Shown: positions 52,362 through 61,275, counted from the stretch's first letter. The stretch: 64,000 nucleotides of DNA from Elusimicrobia bacterium UBA5214 (GCA_002412545.1 DHVG01000026.1:38013-102012), one strand, 5' to 3'. The notes: generated from the sequence alone by a model not told the origin. Made by a program: numbers and translations.

Positions 52362-54794
52362 TTATTCTTTCTGTCGGGCAAGATAGGAAACCCAAATACT
52401 TATAATGTAAAGCAAAAACATCGGTATAGCAAAAATGATTTGATTAAAAACATCCGGTGTTGGTGTAATAATTGCCGAAATGATAAAGATTAAAAGGATA
52501 ATATATTTCCAATTTTTAATTAACATTTCGGCGTTAACTAAACCTAATTTAGTTAAGAAATAGAACAAAACTGGCATTTCAAAAATTATTCCACAGCCAA
52601 GCATTAACATAAAAATGAATGACAAATAACGGTCAGCCGTAATTATTGGTAAAAGGTCGGGAGTAGACAAGGAAAGAAGAAATTTTACTCCCATTGGGAT
52701 AAGCACGAAATAAGCAAACATTGCCCCACATAAAAAAAGGAAAAAAACTGCCGGGAGAAGAGTTAGAACATATTTTCTCTCTTTTTCTTTCAAGCCGGGC
52801 GCAACAAAAAACCAAACCTGATAAAGCACCACTGGTAAGGCAACTAAAAGACCAGCAATAAGTGATATTTTTGTATAAGTCATAAATGCTTCGGTCGGGG
52901 AAAGAAAATAAAGTTTACCTACCGGTTTAATCAAGAAACTTAAAATTTCTTTTCGGTAATTGAAACAGACAATAAAGGAAATCAAACAGGTAAATACAAC
53001 CGTAATTACCGAATTGATAATTCGTCGTCTTAAATCTTCGAGGTGTTCAGTAAAACGCATCTCTTTATTACTTAAAAGTGTTGGATTAGTTTTCCCCTTT
53101 ATCCCGGGAGCAAAAAGCATACTTACTATTTTGGGCAGATTGAAATGAACAAATTTTTTTGGATATTCAATTTCTTCTTTCCGGTAAACCAGTGCACGAT
53201 TCATCCGTTCAATTTCGGGATGCAAAATTGACCAATCTTTATCTTTTTCAAGTGCAGTATCAATTTTCTCCATTAAGTCCAATGTACCTTTAATTCTTTC
53301 TTCACGACGCTGGACAAATTTTTCTTCCAATAAGTTATATTTTAATTTCAAACGGTTAAGTTTTACTTCGGCATCAAGTGTTGAAGTAATAATCTCTTCA
53401 CGATTCATCCATTCTGTTTCGTAATTAAGTGTATATTTTAATGAAGGCTTTAGTAATGCCTGCCGATGTTCTTCTAATGTTTTATAAAAAAGTTTATATC
53501 CGCATGATTCCGGGTTTTCAAAAGCAATACTCCCCGGGTCAACGAAAGGAGCTAAGGGAGCAATAAACGGATGAACCTTCTTCTTAAAACCGAACTTCTC
53601 TAATAAATGACGGCAATATTCTACGATTTCATAAACTGAATTTTTATTCTGTTCCGGTAAACCAGTAATAAAGAATAAATCTAGACGCTCTATCCCGAGT
53701 TCCAATGCGTCCTGAATAAACTTTTCAAGGGCAGAGTTAGAATAATTTCTCCCAAACGCATAACGTACCTTTTCTTCGTGCGATTCCGGCGAAATTTCTA
53801 TGGTAATATTTGGGCAAACTTTGATTAGTCGCTTTAAGAAGTCTCTATCCGGTGGCGAAAAGAACTCAAAGAGGAAATGATTATCAATCTTTTTTTTATC
53901 TAATAGTTCAAAAAGTTGGTTGCTATATTCTTCACCTGCTTGGTAAAGGTCGCCAACCACCATTAAGGGTCCCCGAATATATTCTGTAGTTATAAGAATA
54001 TCCTGTGCTACTAATTCCGGTTTGCGGTAGGCAGGTTCTCCTCGGTTACAAATATCTTTGAACGCTTTTTTTGAACCACCGCAGGTGAGACAATTATTTA
54101 GACAACCACGCAGAGTAAAAATGCCTGTTGTTGGATAACTAAACCAATTATGATAAGGACGATACCCCGACAAATCACGGAAATTAAAACTTGATTCCAT
54201 CATTGTTCGGTAATCAAAATTAATATTATCCAAATTTTCCGGTACATAAGTTAAAGAATTTATTTTTATTTCACCGTTCTTTTTCCAAGTAAGATTAGGA
54301 ATCTCTGCCAATGAGCTTTTTTCCCTTATTGCGGAGATTAACTGCCGTAGTGGTTCTTCAGTGGAATCACCGCGAAGAACATAGTCAACCTGTGGGTAGG
54401 CAATTAATTCCTGGTGAAAATATGATGCCGATAGACCACCGAATAAAGTAGGTATCTCCGAATGATACTTTTTACAGATTTGGGCAATTTCTAAAGCACC
54501 TTGAGCATGGGGTAACCAGTGTAAATCAATACCAAAAACAAGTGGGTTTAAAGATTTAATCACCTTTTCTACATCAAATTTCTTATCGGTCAACATTTTT
54601 ACTGCTAAATTAACAATGCGTACGTTAAACCCATGCCGTTGCAAATATTCACTAATGGTCATAAAACCAATCGGATACATTTCATACATTGAAGAAGAAA
54701 AAATTATATCGCTATCTGGTCCGTAAAGAATGGGAAGCTTACGGAAATCATAAACTCTCGGTGGATGAAAAAGAATTAAATCTACTTTAGCCAT
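52362..54794 (-). CDS. fusion of B12-binding radical SAM protein and TatC
   Basis: 810 aa in one open frame. Residues about 1-155: cobalamin-binding-type Rossmann domain (FHPPRVYDFRKLP, GIDLHWLPHAQG, TLFGGLSASYF). Residues about 225-450: radical SAM core with cluster motif CLNNCLTC at 231-238 and GLPEQNKNSV. A helical linker about 480-570 follows. From Met579: MRFTEHLEDLRRRI and six membrane helices, a full-length TatC (EKERKY, PTPDVFNQ). Internal Met579 has only a weak AAAGAG before it, so a true fusion is favoured, though internal initiation could release TatC. The N-terminal half resembles the Ta0216-type B12/radical SAM group (from memory). TatA is at 37764. Confidence 0.85.
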   Translation of the reverse strand: MAKVDLILFHPPRVYDFRKLPILYGPDSDIIFSSSMYEMYPIGFMTISEYLQRHGFNVRIVNLAVKMLTDKKFDVEKVIKSLNPLVFGIDLHWLPHAQGALEIAQICKKYHSEIPTLFGGLSASYFHQELIAYPQVDYVLRGDSTEEPLRQLISAIREKSSLAEIPNLTWKKNGEIKINSLTYVPENLDNINFDYRTMMESSFNFRDLSGYRPYHNWFSYPTTGIFTLRGCLNNCLTCGGSKKAFKDICNRGEPAYRKPELVAQDILITTEYIRGPLMVVGDLYQAGEEYSNQLFELLDKKKIDNHFLFEFFSPPDRDFLKRLIKVCPNITIEISPESHEEKVRYAFGRNYSNSALEKFIQDALELGIERLDLFFITGLPEQNKNSVYEIVEYCRHLLEKFGFKKKVHPFIAPLAPFVDPGSIAFENPESCGYKLFYKTLEEHRQALLKPSLKYTLNYETEWMNREEIITSTLDAEVKLNRLKLKYNLLEEKFVQRREERIKGTLDLMEKIDTALEKDKDWSILHPEIERMNRALVYRKEEIEYPKKFVHFNLPKIVSMLFAPGIKGKTNPTLLSNKEMRFTEHLEDLRRRIINSVITVVFTCLISFIVCFNYRKEILSFLIKPVGKLYFLSPTEAFMTYTKISLIAGLLVALPVVLYQVWFFVAPGLKEKERKYVLTLLPAVFFLFLCGAMFAYFVLIPMGVKFLLSLSTPDLLPIITADRYLSFIFMLMLGCGIIFEMPVLFYFLTKLGLVNAEMLIKNWKYIILLIFIISAIITPTPDVFNQIIFAIPMFLLYIISIWVSYLARQKE

Positions 54795-54803
54795 TTTTGT
54801 AAA

Positions 54804-54928
54804 TTACGCCAAATCGCCAAACACGCGAAATCGCCAAAACAAAATCTCCGCCAAAACACAAAAAAGATTTTTTTGGCGTTTTGATATCCTTTTTTGGCGC
54901 TTTAGCGGAATATAGCGTTTTTGCGTAA
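54804..54928. repeat. intergenic word palindrome, CGCCAAAACGC family
   Basis: ACGCCAAATCGCCAAACACG, CGAAATCGCCAAAAC opposed to TTTTTTGGCGTTTTG, TTTTGGCGCTTTAGCGG; between the ArsA-like and radical SAM-TatC genes. Confidence 0.8.
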
Positions 54929-54931
54929 CCG

Positions 54932-55885
54932 TTAAACGGTTTTAAATAATAAATTTTCTATTTTACGAATACCGTCAATCCCTTTCACTTCATTGGGTAA
55001 ATCCGCTAAGATTACCAAACCCGGTGTTTTGCAATATTTATCCTGAAGAATATGAAGATATTTTTTTTGTATTTCTCGTTTTTGTTGATGGAATGTGCAC
55101 TCACATAGTTCCTCAGTAAGAACAAAATTTATGATAATTTTACTAATACTCATACTAAAATTTCCCAATTCTTTAATTATCCGTTCAGTTTGATTTACTC
55201 CTAATGCCTCGGGAATGGTTACAATTATTGTGTGTGTCTCTTCATCTTTCACCATTGTCAGTATCTTCCCGGCTAATTTACGCCATTCCCGGATTAAATG
55301 TAGAGGACTCCTTTCCTTACCACCGGTAAGTTTGGCTAAGGTTCTTTTCAGCCGAAGATAAAGAGCCGCTGCTTCACTTAAATGTTCATAAAATTTTTCT
55401 TGTAATCTAAGTAAAGAAAGTGTGCCACCAGCCGGTGCAGTATCCCAGACAATCACCTCGTATTGTTTTTTTTCGTATATTTCCAATAGATAAGCAAGAG
55501 CATATTCCTCATCTATACCCGGTGCACCAGCCACATAATCAATTATTCCTTCACCAACCGGTAAAAACGATGAGATTACTTCATAAACTTCCGGACCGAA
55601 TTTTTTTTTCCAGTTTTCTATCACTCTATCATAATCTAATTCTACTGCCTCAAGATTCTTAACCTTTCTTATACGGGTGATTCCCGTACGCACATTTTCT
55701 TCTAAAATATCCGATAAGGAAGGAGTAGGGTCAGTAGAAATTAATAAGGTGGATAGGTTTTCTTGAGCAAAATGTAAAGCGGTTGCTGCTGCACAAGTGG
55801 TCTTACCCACACCTCCTTTACCGGAAAAAATTACAATTTTTGGCCGTAGATTATCAAGATAATCCAAATTTTCCATTAGGGACAA
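54932..55885 (-). CDS. ArsA/Get3-like ATPase
   Basis: 317 aa. Deviant Walker [18 protein letters not shown], switch I-like STDPTPSLSD, Walker B-like VIVWDTAPAGGTLSLLRL, as in the ArsA/Get3 family. No arsenic genes are nearby. CECTFHQQKR near the C-terminus recalls the family's CxxC region without a second matching pair. Start is a TTG at 55885: AGGAGG lies 9 nt upstream, whereas the next ATG (55876) is 18 nt away. Sits between the radical SAM-TatC fusion and a flavoprotein; a membrane-protein targeting role is possible. Confidence 0.87.
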   Translation of the reverse strand: MSLMENLDYLDNLRPKIVIFSGKGGVGKTTCAAATALHFAQENLSTLLISTDPTPSLSDILEENVRTGITRIRKVKNLEAVELDYDRVIENWKKKFGPEVYEVISSFLPVGEGIIDYVAGAPGIDEEYALAYLLEIYEKKQYEVIVWDTAPAGGTLSLLRLQEKFYEHLSEAAALYLRLKRTLAKLTGGKERSPLHLIREWRKLAGKILTMVKDEETHTIIVTIPEALGVNQTERIIKELGNFSMSISKIIINFVLTEELCECTFHQQKREIQKKYLHILQDKYCKTPGLVILADLPNEVKGIDGIRKIENLLFKTV

Positions 55886-55924
55886 TAGTTCAGTCCTCCT
55901 AAGAAATTAATTTTTGAGCGACTT

Positions 55925-56040
55925 TTGATATTTTTAGCAAAAACAAATGAAGAAATCGTTAAAAAATTGTCCTGTTTGAGCGTAGCGAGTTTGACAATTT
56001 TAGATTTCTGAATGTAGATTTTGCGTCAAAAAAATATCAT
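55925..56040. repeat. AT-rich foldback element
   Basis: TTGATATTTTT ... AGAAATC ... AAAATTGTC opposed to GACAATTTT ... GATTTCT ... AAAAATATCA, with TTTGAGCGTAGCGAG in the loop. About 116 bp, upstream of the ArsA-like gene. Confidence 0.75.
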
Positions 56041-56072
56041 TAAGCAAAAAAATCTAATTTCTCAAGGGGAAC

Positions 56073-57179
56073 TTACTTCAATTTAATTAGTTTTTCTATA
56101 CCTTTTTTTCCTAAAACCTTTAAAAATAATTCTAAGGTAAAATTTGAATACAATAGCCATTCAAATTTTTTACATCTACGCCAGACAGAAAAGAAATTTT
56201 TTCCTAATTCCTTACGCCAGAGTCCTTCGTAATCACTCAGTTTACATTCACCAAGAATATATCTACTGGCTACCCTGCCGGCAATCCGTCCACAGAGCAT
56301 CGCGGTAGGTATACCTCCTCCGGTAATCGGCAGAACTTGTCCCGCGGCATCTCCTACCAGAAGAGTATTATTCCTAACTGTTTGCTCAAATGAACCACCG
56401 GTAGGGACCAAACCAGTAACAAAGGATACAATTCGTCCCTTTAAAAATTTATCTCTTGTATAAGGAAAACCATCAACAAAATATTCAAGTAGACCCCGCA
56501 GTGATACTTGTCCAGCAAACCTTCTTCTTATCCCTACACCCACATTGGCACAGTCTTTACCCTTAGGGATAATCCAAGCGTACGCACCAGGAGCAATCTT
56601 CCCAGAATACATTTCCACAACTTCCGGTTCTATTGCCAAATCATCCATTACATACTGTGCGCAAAGAGCATATTCGTCATTCAATGGTAAACCTGTGCAA
56701 TGCGCTACCAGTGAACTTGGTCCGTCAGCACCAATGATAACTTTTGTTTCGTATGTTTCTTTTTCAGTAACTACCCTATTTTCTTCTAAACGAATAACCC
56801 TTTCACCGGTCTTAATGATTGCTCCTGCCTTAGATGCTTCCTCAACCAAATATTTGTCAAACCATTTTCTTTCTACGGTATAACCCTCTAACGGAAATTC
56901 ATAAAGTTTACCTGTCGGTGAAAAAAGATGAACTATTTCTATTTTTTGGGTAATCAGATTTGAAGGAAAATTGAATAATTCTTCAATTCCTTCCTTAGCT
57001 GGAGAAAAAAAATTTTGTAGTTCACTATTTGCCGGGATAAATTCACCACATCTTACCGGTTCACCAATATTTACTTTTTTATCCAAAAGAAGTGTTTTTG
57101 CCCCACCTAAAGTAGAATAGCGAGCGGTTGAGGAGCCGGCTGGGCCGGCTCCCACCACTATAACATCATAATTTACCAT
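56073..57179 (-). CDS. geranylgeranyl reductase-family flavoprotein
   Basis: 368 aa FAD-dependent oxidoreductase. VIVVGAGPAGSSTARYS dinucleotide motif at the N-terminus, RCGEFIP, IIGADGPSS, and LLVGDAAGQVLPITGGGIPTAM near the C-terminus, all typical of the GGR family that saturates isoprenoid double bonds. Substrate unknown; could be polyprenyl lipid or quinone tail. Overlaps the upstream cytochrome gene by 7 nt, implying that the two work together, perhaps with the cytochrome as electron donor. Confidence 0.88.
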   Translation of the reverse strand: MVNYDVIVVGAGPAGSSTARYSTLGGAKTLLLDKKVNIGEPVRCGEFIPANSELQNFFSPAKEGIEELFNFPSNLITQKIEIVHLFSPTGKLYEFPLEGYTVERKWFDKYLVEEASKAGAIIKTGERVIRLEENRVVTEKETYETKVIIGADGPSSLVAHCTGLPLNDEYALCAQYVMDDLAIEPEVVEMYSGKIAPGAYAWIIPKGKDCANVGVGIRRRFAGQVSLRGLLEYFVDGFPYTRDKFLKGRIVSFVTGLVPTGGSFEQTVRNNTLLVGDAAGQVLPITGGGIPTAMLCGRIAGRVASRYILGECKLSDYEGLWRKELGKNFFSVWRRCKKFEWLLYSNFTLELFLKVLGKKGIEKLIKLK

Positions 57180-57997
57180 TTATGACAAAAGGTGCAATTA
57201 CCATCCACTTCTTTAGCATGACATTTTTTTGTTCCACAGACCTTATGGTCACCAACGCGTTTATGTCCTTGTTTTACATGTCCCAAATGACAAGGAACAC
57301 ATTTTTCACCAAACTGTTTCACATGCTTAGGATGGTCAACTTTTATCGTTTTTACTTTTAACACCCCCGTATTGGCATGACATTCAGGACGGGTACAATG
57401 CATGCTCAAATCCATTGTTTTGTAATCTTTATGACAATGTCCACAATCCTTTAACTCAGTATGACAGAGAACACATGTTTTATGTTCTGCACGCAATGAA
57501 CGAGCAAGCGGGTCACCTTCACCACCATGAGCAATACCACGATGACAGGGCATACATTTGAATTTTTCGTTAATAATTTTCCCCATCAGTTCTGTGTGTT
57601 CAGGATGGTTAACGATAATTTTTTCTTCTTTAATCTCACCTACTTTTGTATGACATCCGGGACGGGAACAATGGACCGGTTTAGTTGCCTTAAGTGGAAG
57701 TTCATATTCGCCACTTAATTGGTAATAGACCGAAAGCATCCCGGCAGATTTTGCTTTGAGATAACCAAGCAAACCCGGTTCGGAATGGCAAGCCATGCAT
57801 TCGTGATAATGCTCAACTGCCGGGACTTTCTCTGGACTATGCTTAGAAGCAAGCCAAGTTTTATAAGCCGCACCTTCCATAGTTTTGCAGATAGCACAGA
57901 ACTTCGCGGTTGAAGTGAATTTAATCGCCCCGTAACTAAGAGCAATAATCGCCACGACCACTACTAAAATTATTAAACCAACTTTTTTCTTTGCCAT
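57173..57997 (-). CDS. membrane-anchored multiheme cytochrome c (NapC/NrfH-like start)
   Basis: 274 aa. N-terminal membrane helix about 7-24, then CAICKTM at 34-40, the position of the CxxCHxM first heme of NrfH/NapC, with Lys instead of His. Then CMACH, CSRPGCH, CMPCH, CVLCH, CGHCH, CTRPECH, CVPCH, CGTKKCH, CTFCH: six CxxCH and three CX4CH. About ten hemes if the first counts. In NrfH the Met, not the His, ligates heme 1, so the Lys variant may be functional. AAGGAGGTG precedes the ATG. Likely quinol-side electron carrier coupled to the flavoprotein. Confidence 0.88.
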   Translation of the reverse strand: MAKKKVGLIILVVVVAIIALSYGAIKFTSTAKFCAICKTMEGAAYKTWLASKHSPEKVPAVEHYHECMACHSEPGLLGYLKAKSAGMLSVYYQLSGEYELPLKATKPVHCSRPGCHTKVGEIKEEKIIVNHPEHTELMGKIINEKFKCMPCHRGIAHGGEGDPLARSLRAEHKTCVLCHTELKDCGHCHKDYKTMDLSMHCTRPECHANTGVLKVKTIKVDHPKHVKQFGEKCVPCHLGHVKQGHKRVGDHKVCGTKKCHAKEVDGNCTFCHKW

Positions 57998-58021
57998 TTC
58001 TTTTTTTCACCTCCTTTCTTT

Positions 58022-58165
58022 CCCCGCACCTTTCAGGCATAGTCAGTTTTTTTCTCTCTCCAGCGACAAGTTACAAAAGTCCGCCTCTGAAGATTAAAAA
58101 TTTATGTTTTTAATCTCCAGAAAACTGACTTAAGAAAAGTCGCTGGATGCCTGAAAGGTGCGGGG
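58022..58165. repeat. pseudoknot-type inverted element, copy E5
   Basis: 144 bp, best preserved. Closing stem 19/19: CCCCGCACCTTTCAGGCAT (58022-58040) with 58147-58165. Inner AGTCAGTTTT (58041-58050) with AAAACTGACT (58121-58130), and CCAGCGAC (58060-58067) with GTCGCTGG (58139-58146), both perfect and crossing. A local AGATTAAAAA/TTTTTAATCT hairpin (58091-58116) sits in the long loop. The glyS stop is the next base. Confidence 0.9.
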
Positions 58166-60268
58166 TTATTCTACTACTAATAAAGAGAAATTGGCAATTT
58201 TTAAATATAAATCTACTATATTTTTAAGCATTGATAAACGGTTATTGCGTAAATTTACATCTTCACTCATCACCATTACTTCTTCAAAGAAATGGTCAAT
58301 TGATTCACGCAGAGAAACTAATTCCTTCAAAACCTGAACAAATTTTTTCTCTTCTAAAAGGGGCGACACTTCCTTACAAACCTTCAAAAACTTTTCCCAG
58401 AGTTCTTTTTCCGCTTCTTCCTTAAGATTTTCAACTTGAAACTTGAAACTTGAAACTTGAAACTGATTTTTTTCCGCTTGAGTAAGAATATTTGCTGCTC
58501 TTTTAAAAGCAATCACTAAAGGTTCAAATTCAGACAGTTGGCGAATTTCTCTTAATGCCCGAGCCCGCTCAAAAGTTGCCGGCACATCATCAAAACCAAT
58601 CGCAAGCACTGCCGCAATCTCATCGTAATCAAATTTTTCTTCACTAAGCAAAGTTTCTATCCGACTACGCAAAAAGTTGAACAAGTTGTCCATCAGTGTT
58701 TGTCTTTCGCTATTCGCTTGGACTTCGTCGGGCAGGAGAAGGAAACTTCTCTCAATTAATTCCCTAAGAGAAACTGACCAATCTTTTTCTTTCATAATCC
58801 GCAAGATACCGGTTGCTTGCCTTCTCAGACCGTAAGGGTCAGCACTACCGGTAGGAATTAGTCCCAAAGCAAAATCACCTACCAAGGTATCGGTTTTATC
58901 TGCAATGCTGACTATTGCTGATTCTTCCCTCTCCGGCAGTCTACCATCACTGCTCAAAGGTAAAAGATGTTCTTCAATTCCATAAGCAATTTCTTCTTTC
59001 TCACCATTAAGAAGCGCATAAATTCTTCCCATTGTCCCCTGTAATTCTGGATATTCTTTTACCATTTCACTTACCAAATCAGCTTTTGCTAAATGACTAA
59101 TTCTTTGAATAGTTTTTAGTTTTTCGTTCTCAGTTTTTAGTTTTAAAGCAAGCCAATTGGCTAATCCGCTAATACGGATAGTTTTGTCGTATATTGTGCC
59201 AAGTTGTTCAGTAAAGGTTATCCCTTTTAATTTTTCTTCTTTTTCTTCTAAAGAAGTTTTGCAATCCTGTTTAAAGAAAAATTCAGCATCGCTTAACCTT
59301 GCTTCAAGCACACGCTGATAACCTTCTTGGACAATCTCCAAATATTCAGAAAAACCATTACGAATACCAACAAAATGAGGCAATAACTTTTTCTCCCGAT
59401 TAAGCAGGGGAAAACATTTTTGTTTTTTTATTAGACAGGTATAAATAATTTCTTCCGGTAAATTGAGAAAATGTTCTGGGAAATTACCCAACACCGCCGT
59501 GGGATATTCTACTAAGTAAGTAAGTTCATCTAAAAGTGAAGAATCAAAATAGACTTCACCACCACTTTTCTTAGCAACTTGGAGAATAAGTTTTTTAATT
59601 GTTTCTTTTCGTTCTTTTTGGTCAATAATCACAAAAACATTACGCAAAAGAATAAAATAGCGCGCTGGCTGAGTAACTACAATTTTTTTACGCATCAGCG
59701 GGAAAAGACCAAAAGTGTATTTCCCGGAATTCACTCCCGCGAGACTGAATTTTATTACTTTATTTCCATAGAGGGCTAAAAGATTACGAATCGGGCGAGC
59801 AAATTGCACCTTTGTCTCCTCCCAAACCATCGTTTTGGGAAAGTTAAGCGAAATTATAATTTGGATAAAAATTTCGGGCAAAATTTTTTCGCACACTTGA
59901 CCTTCTTCCCGAATACGCAGACAAACATATTCACCTTTCTCCGTTTTTTTTCTACTCAGAGAATCTACGGGAAGATTATACTCGCGAGCAAAACCAATCG
60001 CTGGGGCAAGTGGTCGTCCGGCCGAGTCAAAAGCAACATTTACTGGTGGACCGATTATCTCTCTAACCAAATCATCCTGCTTCTCGCTCAAACCTTCAAT
60101 GTAAAGAACTAAACGCCGTGAGGTAACATAGGTGGTGATTTTTTTGTATCTCAATCTTTTTTCAAAAAAGATTTTCTCTGTATTTCTAGTTAATTGTGCC
60201 CTTGCCGATTCTAAATAGGATGTCGGTATTTCTTCAGTCATTACTTCCAAAAGTGCATCTTTAGCCAT
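58166..60268 (-). CDS. glyS: glycyl-tRNA synthetase beta subunit
   Basis: Beta chain of the tetrameric alpha2beta2 glycyl-tRNA synthetase. LLEVMTEEIPTSYL at the N-terminus, RPIRNLLALYG, ARLSDAEFFFKQD, and GSADPYGLRRQATGILRI are the family blocks. Start at the ATG at 60268; the longer frame would translate spacer words. 700 aa. Small repeat-derived loops at DNA 59111-59147 and 58431-58465. Downstream of glyQ. TAA stop adjoins element E5. Confidence 0.95.
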   Translation of the reverse strand: MAKDALLEVMTEEIPTSYLESARAQLTRNTEKIFFEKRLRYKKITTYVTSRRLVLYIEGLSEKQDDLVREIIGPPVNVAFDSAGRPLAPAIGFAREYNLPVDSLSRKKTEKGEYVCLRIREEGQVCEKILPEIFIQIIISLNFPKTMVWEETKVQFARPIRNLLALYGNKVIKFSLAGVNSGKYTFGLFPLMRKKIVVTQPARYFILLRNVFVIIDQKERKETIKKLILQVAKKSGGEVYFDSSLLDELTYLVEYPTAVLGNFPEHFLNLPEEIIYTCLIKKQKCFPLLNREKKLLPHFVGIRNGFSEYLEIVQEGYQRVLEARLSDAEFFFKQDCKTSLEEKEEKLKGITFTEQLGTIYDKTIRISGLANWLALKLKTENEKLKTIQRISHLAKADLVSEMVKEYPELQGTMGRIYALLNGEKEEIAYGIEEHLLPLSSDGRLPEREESAIVSIADKTDTLVGDFALGLIPTGSADPYGLRRQATGILRIMKEKDWSVSLRELIERSFLLLPDEVQANSERQTLMDNLFNFLRSRIETLLSEEKFDYDEIAAVLAIGFDDVPATFERARALREIRQLSEFEPLVIAFKRAANILTQAEKNQFQVSSFKFQVENLKEEAEKELWEKFLKVCKEVSPLLEEKKFVQVLKELVSLRESIDHFFEEVMVMSEDVNLRNNRLSMLKNIVDLYLKIANFSLLVVE
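58431..58465. repeat. word repeat inside glyS
   Basis: Four tandem TTGAAAC words, coding QVSSFKFQVENL in frame. A second, weaker one (TTTTTAG words) is at 59111-59147. Confidence 0.75.
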
Positions 60269-60277
60269 CTTTATAAG

Positions 60278-60425
60278 ATGCGATTCAAACAAGATAAATA
60301 AGACGATTAAAACAAGACAACACCAAGATTTAGTCAGATTTTTCATCTGTTTGAATCCGTCTAAATCTGTATGAATCGTCTTTTTTATTATCTGTTTACA
60401 TCGCCATTCCCATCTGTCTGAATCG
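60278..60425. repeat. word palindrome, CAGATTTAAACGG family, between glyQ and glyS
   Basis: CGATTCAAACAAGATAA, AAGACGATTAAAAC opposed to CATCTGTTTGAATCC, GTCTAAATCTGTATGAATCG. The far end codes the last ten or so residues and stop of glyQ. Confidence 0.75.
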
Positions 60426-61257
60426 TTTTTAAGTATTGCTCAGTAACCCGGTGAGCAAGATTTCTTACCCGTAAAACATAACTTGTCCGCTCGTTAACAC
60501 TTAATGCGCTGCGTGCATCAAGAAGATTAAATGTATGTGAACATTTCAGAACATAATCATAAGCAGGTAGAACGAGGCCCTTTTCTAATAACCGCTTACA
60601 TTCTTTTTCATATTTTTCAAAGATTAAGAAAAGGAATTCTTTATCTGCTTCTTCAAAATTGTATTTGGAAAACTGCACTTCATCCTGATAATGAATATCT
60701 CCGTAAGTGATACCCTCTCTCCAAAGAAGGTCAAAGATATTGTCTTTCTTCTGGGAAAATAAAGCGAGTCTTTCTAAACCGTAGGTAATCTCTACACTAA
60801 TTGGTTCTAAGTCAAACCCACCAATCTGTTGAAAATAGGTAAATTGCGTTATCTCCATCCCATCAAGCCAAACTTCCCAACCTAAACCCCAAGCACCAAG
60901 AGTGGGACTTTCCCAATCATCTTCAATAAATTTGAGGTCATGTCGCCGGATATCCAAACCAAGCGCAGTTAAACTGGAAACATAAGTTCGCTGAATATTT
61001 TTCGGTGCCGGTTTAATAATCACTTGATATTGATAATAATGTTGGAGGCGGTTAGGATTTTCTCCATAGCGCCCATCAGTAGGACGACGAGAGGGTTCCA
61101 CATAAGCACAAGCCCACGGTTTCGGTCCAAGACAACGCAAAAAAGTTGCCGGATTAAATGTGCCAGCACCTTTCTCAATATCATAGGGCTGAAGAATAAT
61201 ACATCCTTGTTTAGCCCAGAATTTTCCTAATTGAAAAATAATCTCCTGAAAAGTCAC
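60388..61257 (-). CDS. glyQ: glycyl-tRNA synthetase alpha subunit
   Basis: Catalytic alpha chain. [73 protein letters not shown] and QQIGGFDL are invariant family blocks. 289 aa. Opens with GTG, GAGG about 11 nt upstream. The C-terminal [10 protein letters not shown] is spacer-derived. Confidence 0.97.
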   Translation of the reverse strand: MTFQEIIFQLGKFWAKQGCIILQPYDIEKGAGTFNPATFLRCLGPKPWACAYVEPSRRPTDGRYGENPNRLQHYYQYQVIIKPAPKNIQRTYVSSLTALGLDIRRHDLKFIEDDWESPTLGAWGLGWEVWLDGMEITQFTYFQQIGGFDLEPISVEITYGLERLALFSQKKDNIFDLLWREGITYGDIHYQDEVQFSKYNFEEADKEFLFLIFEKYEKECKRLLEKGLVLPAYDYVLKCSHTFNLLDARSALSVNERTSYVLRVRNLAHRVTEQYLKTIQTDGNGDVNR

Positions 61258-61275
61258 AGCAAAATTACCTCTCTC

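Noticed and set aside
54932..55885. Arsenite efflux ATPase
   Set aside because: No arsB, arsR or arsD nearby and the metal-site cysteines of ArsA are not all seen; kept as ArsA/Get3-like.
57173..57997. NrfA nitrite reductase, from the CxxCK motif
   Set aside because: The motif is at the NrfH/NapC first-heme position beside a membrane anchor; the rest does not resemble NrfA.
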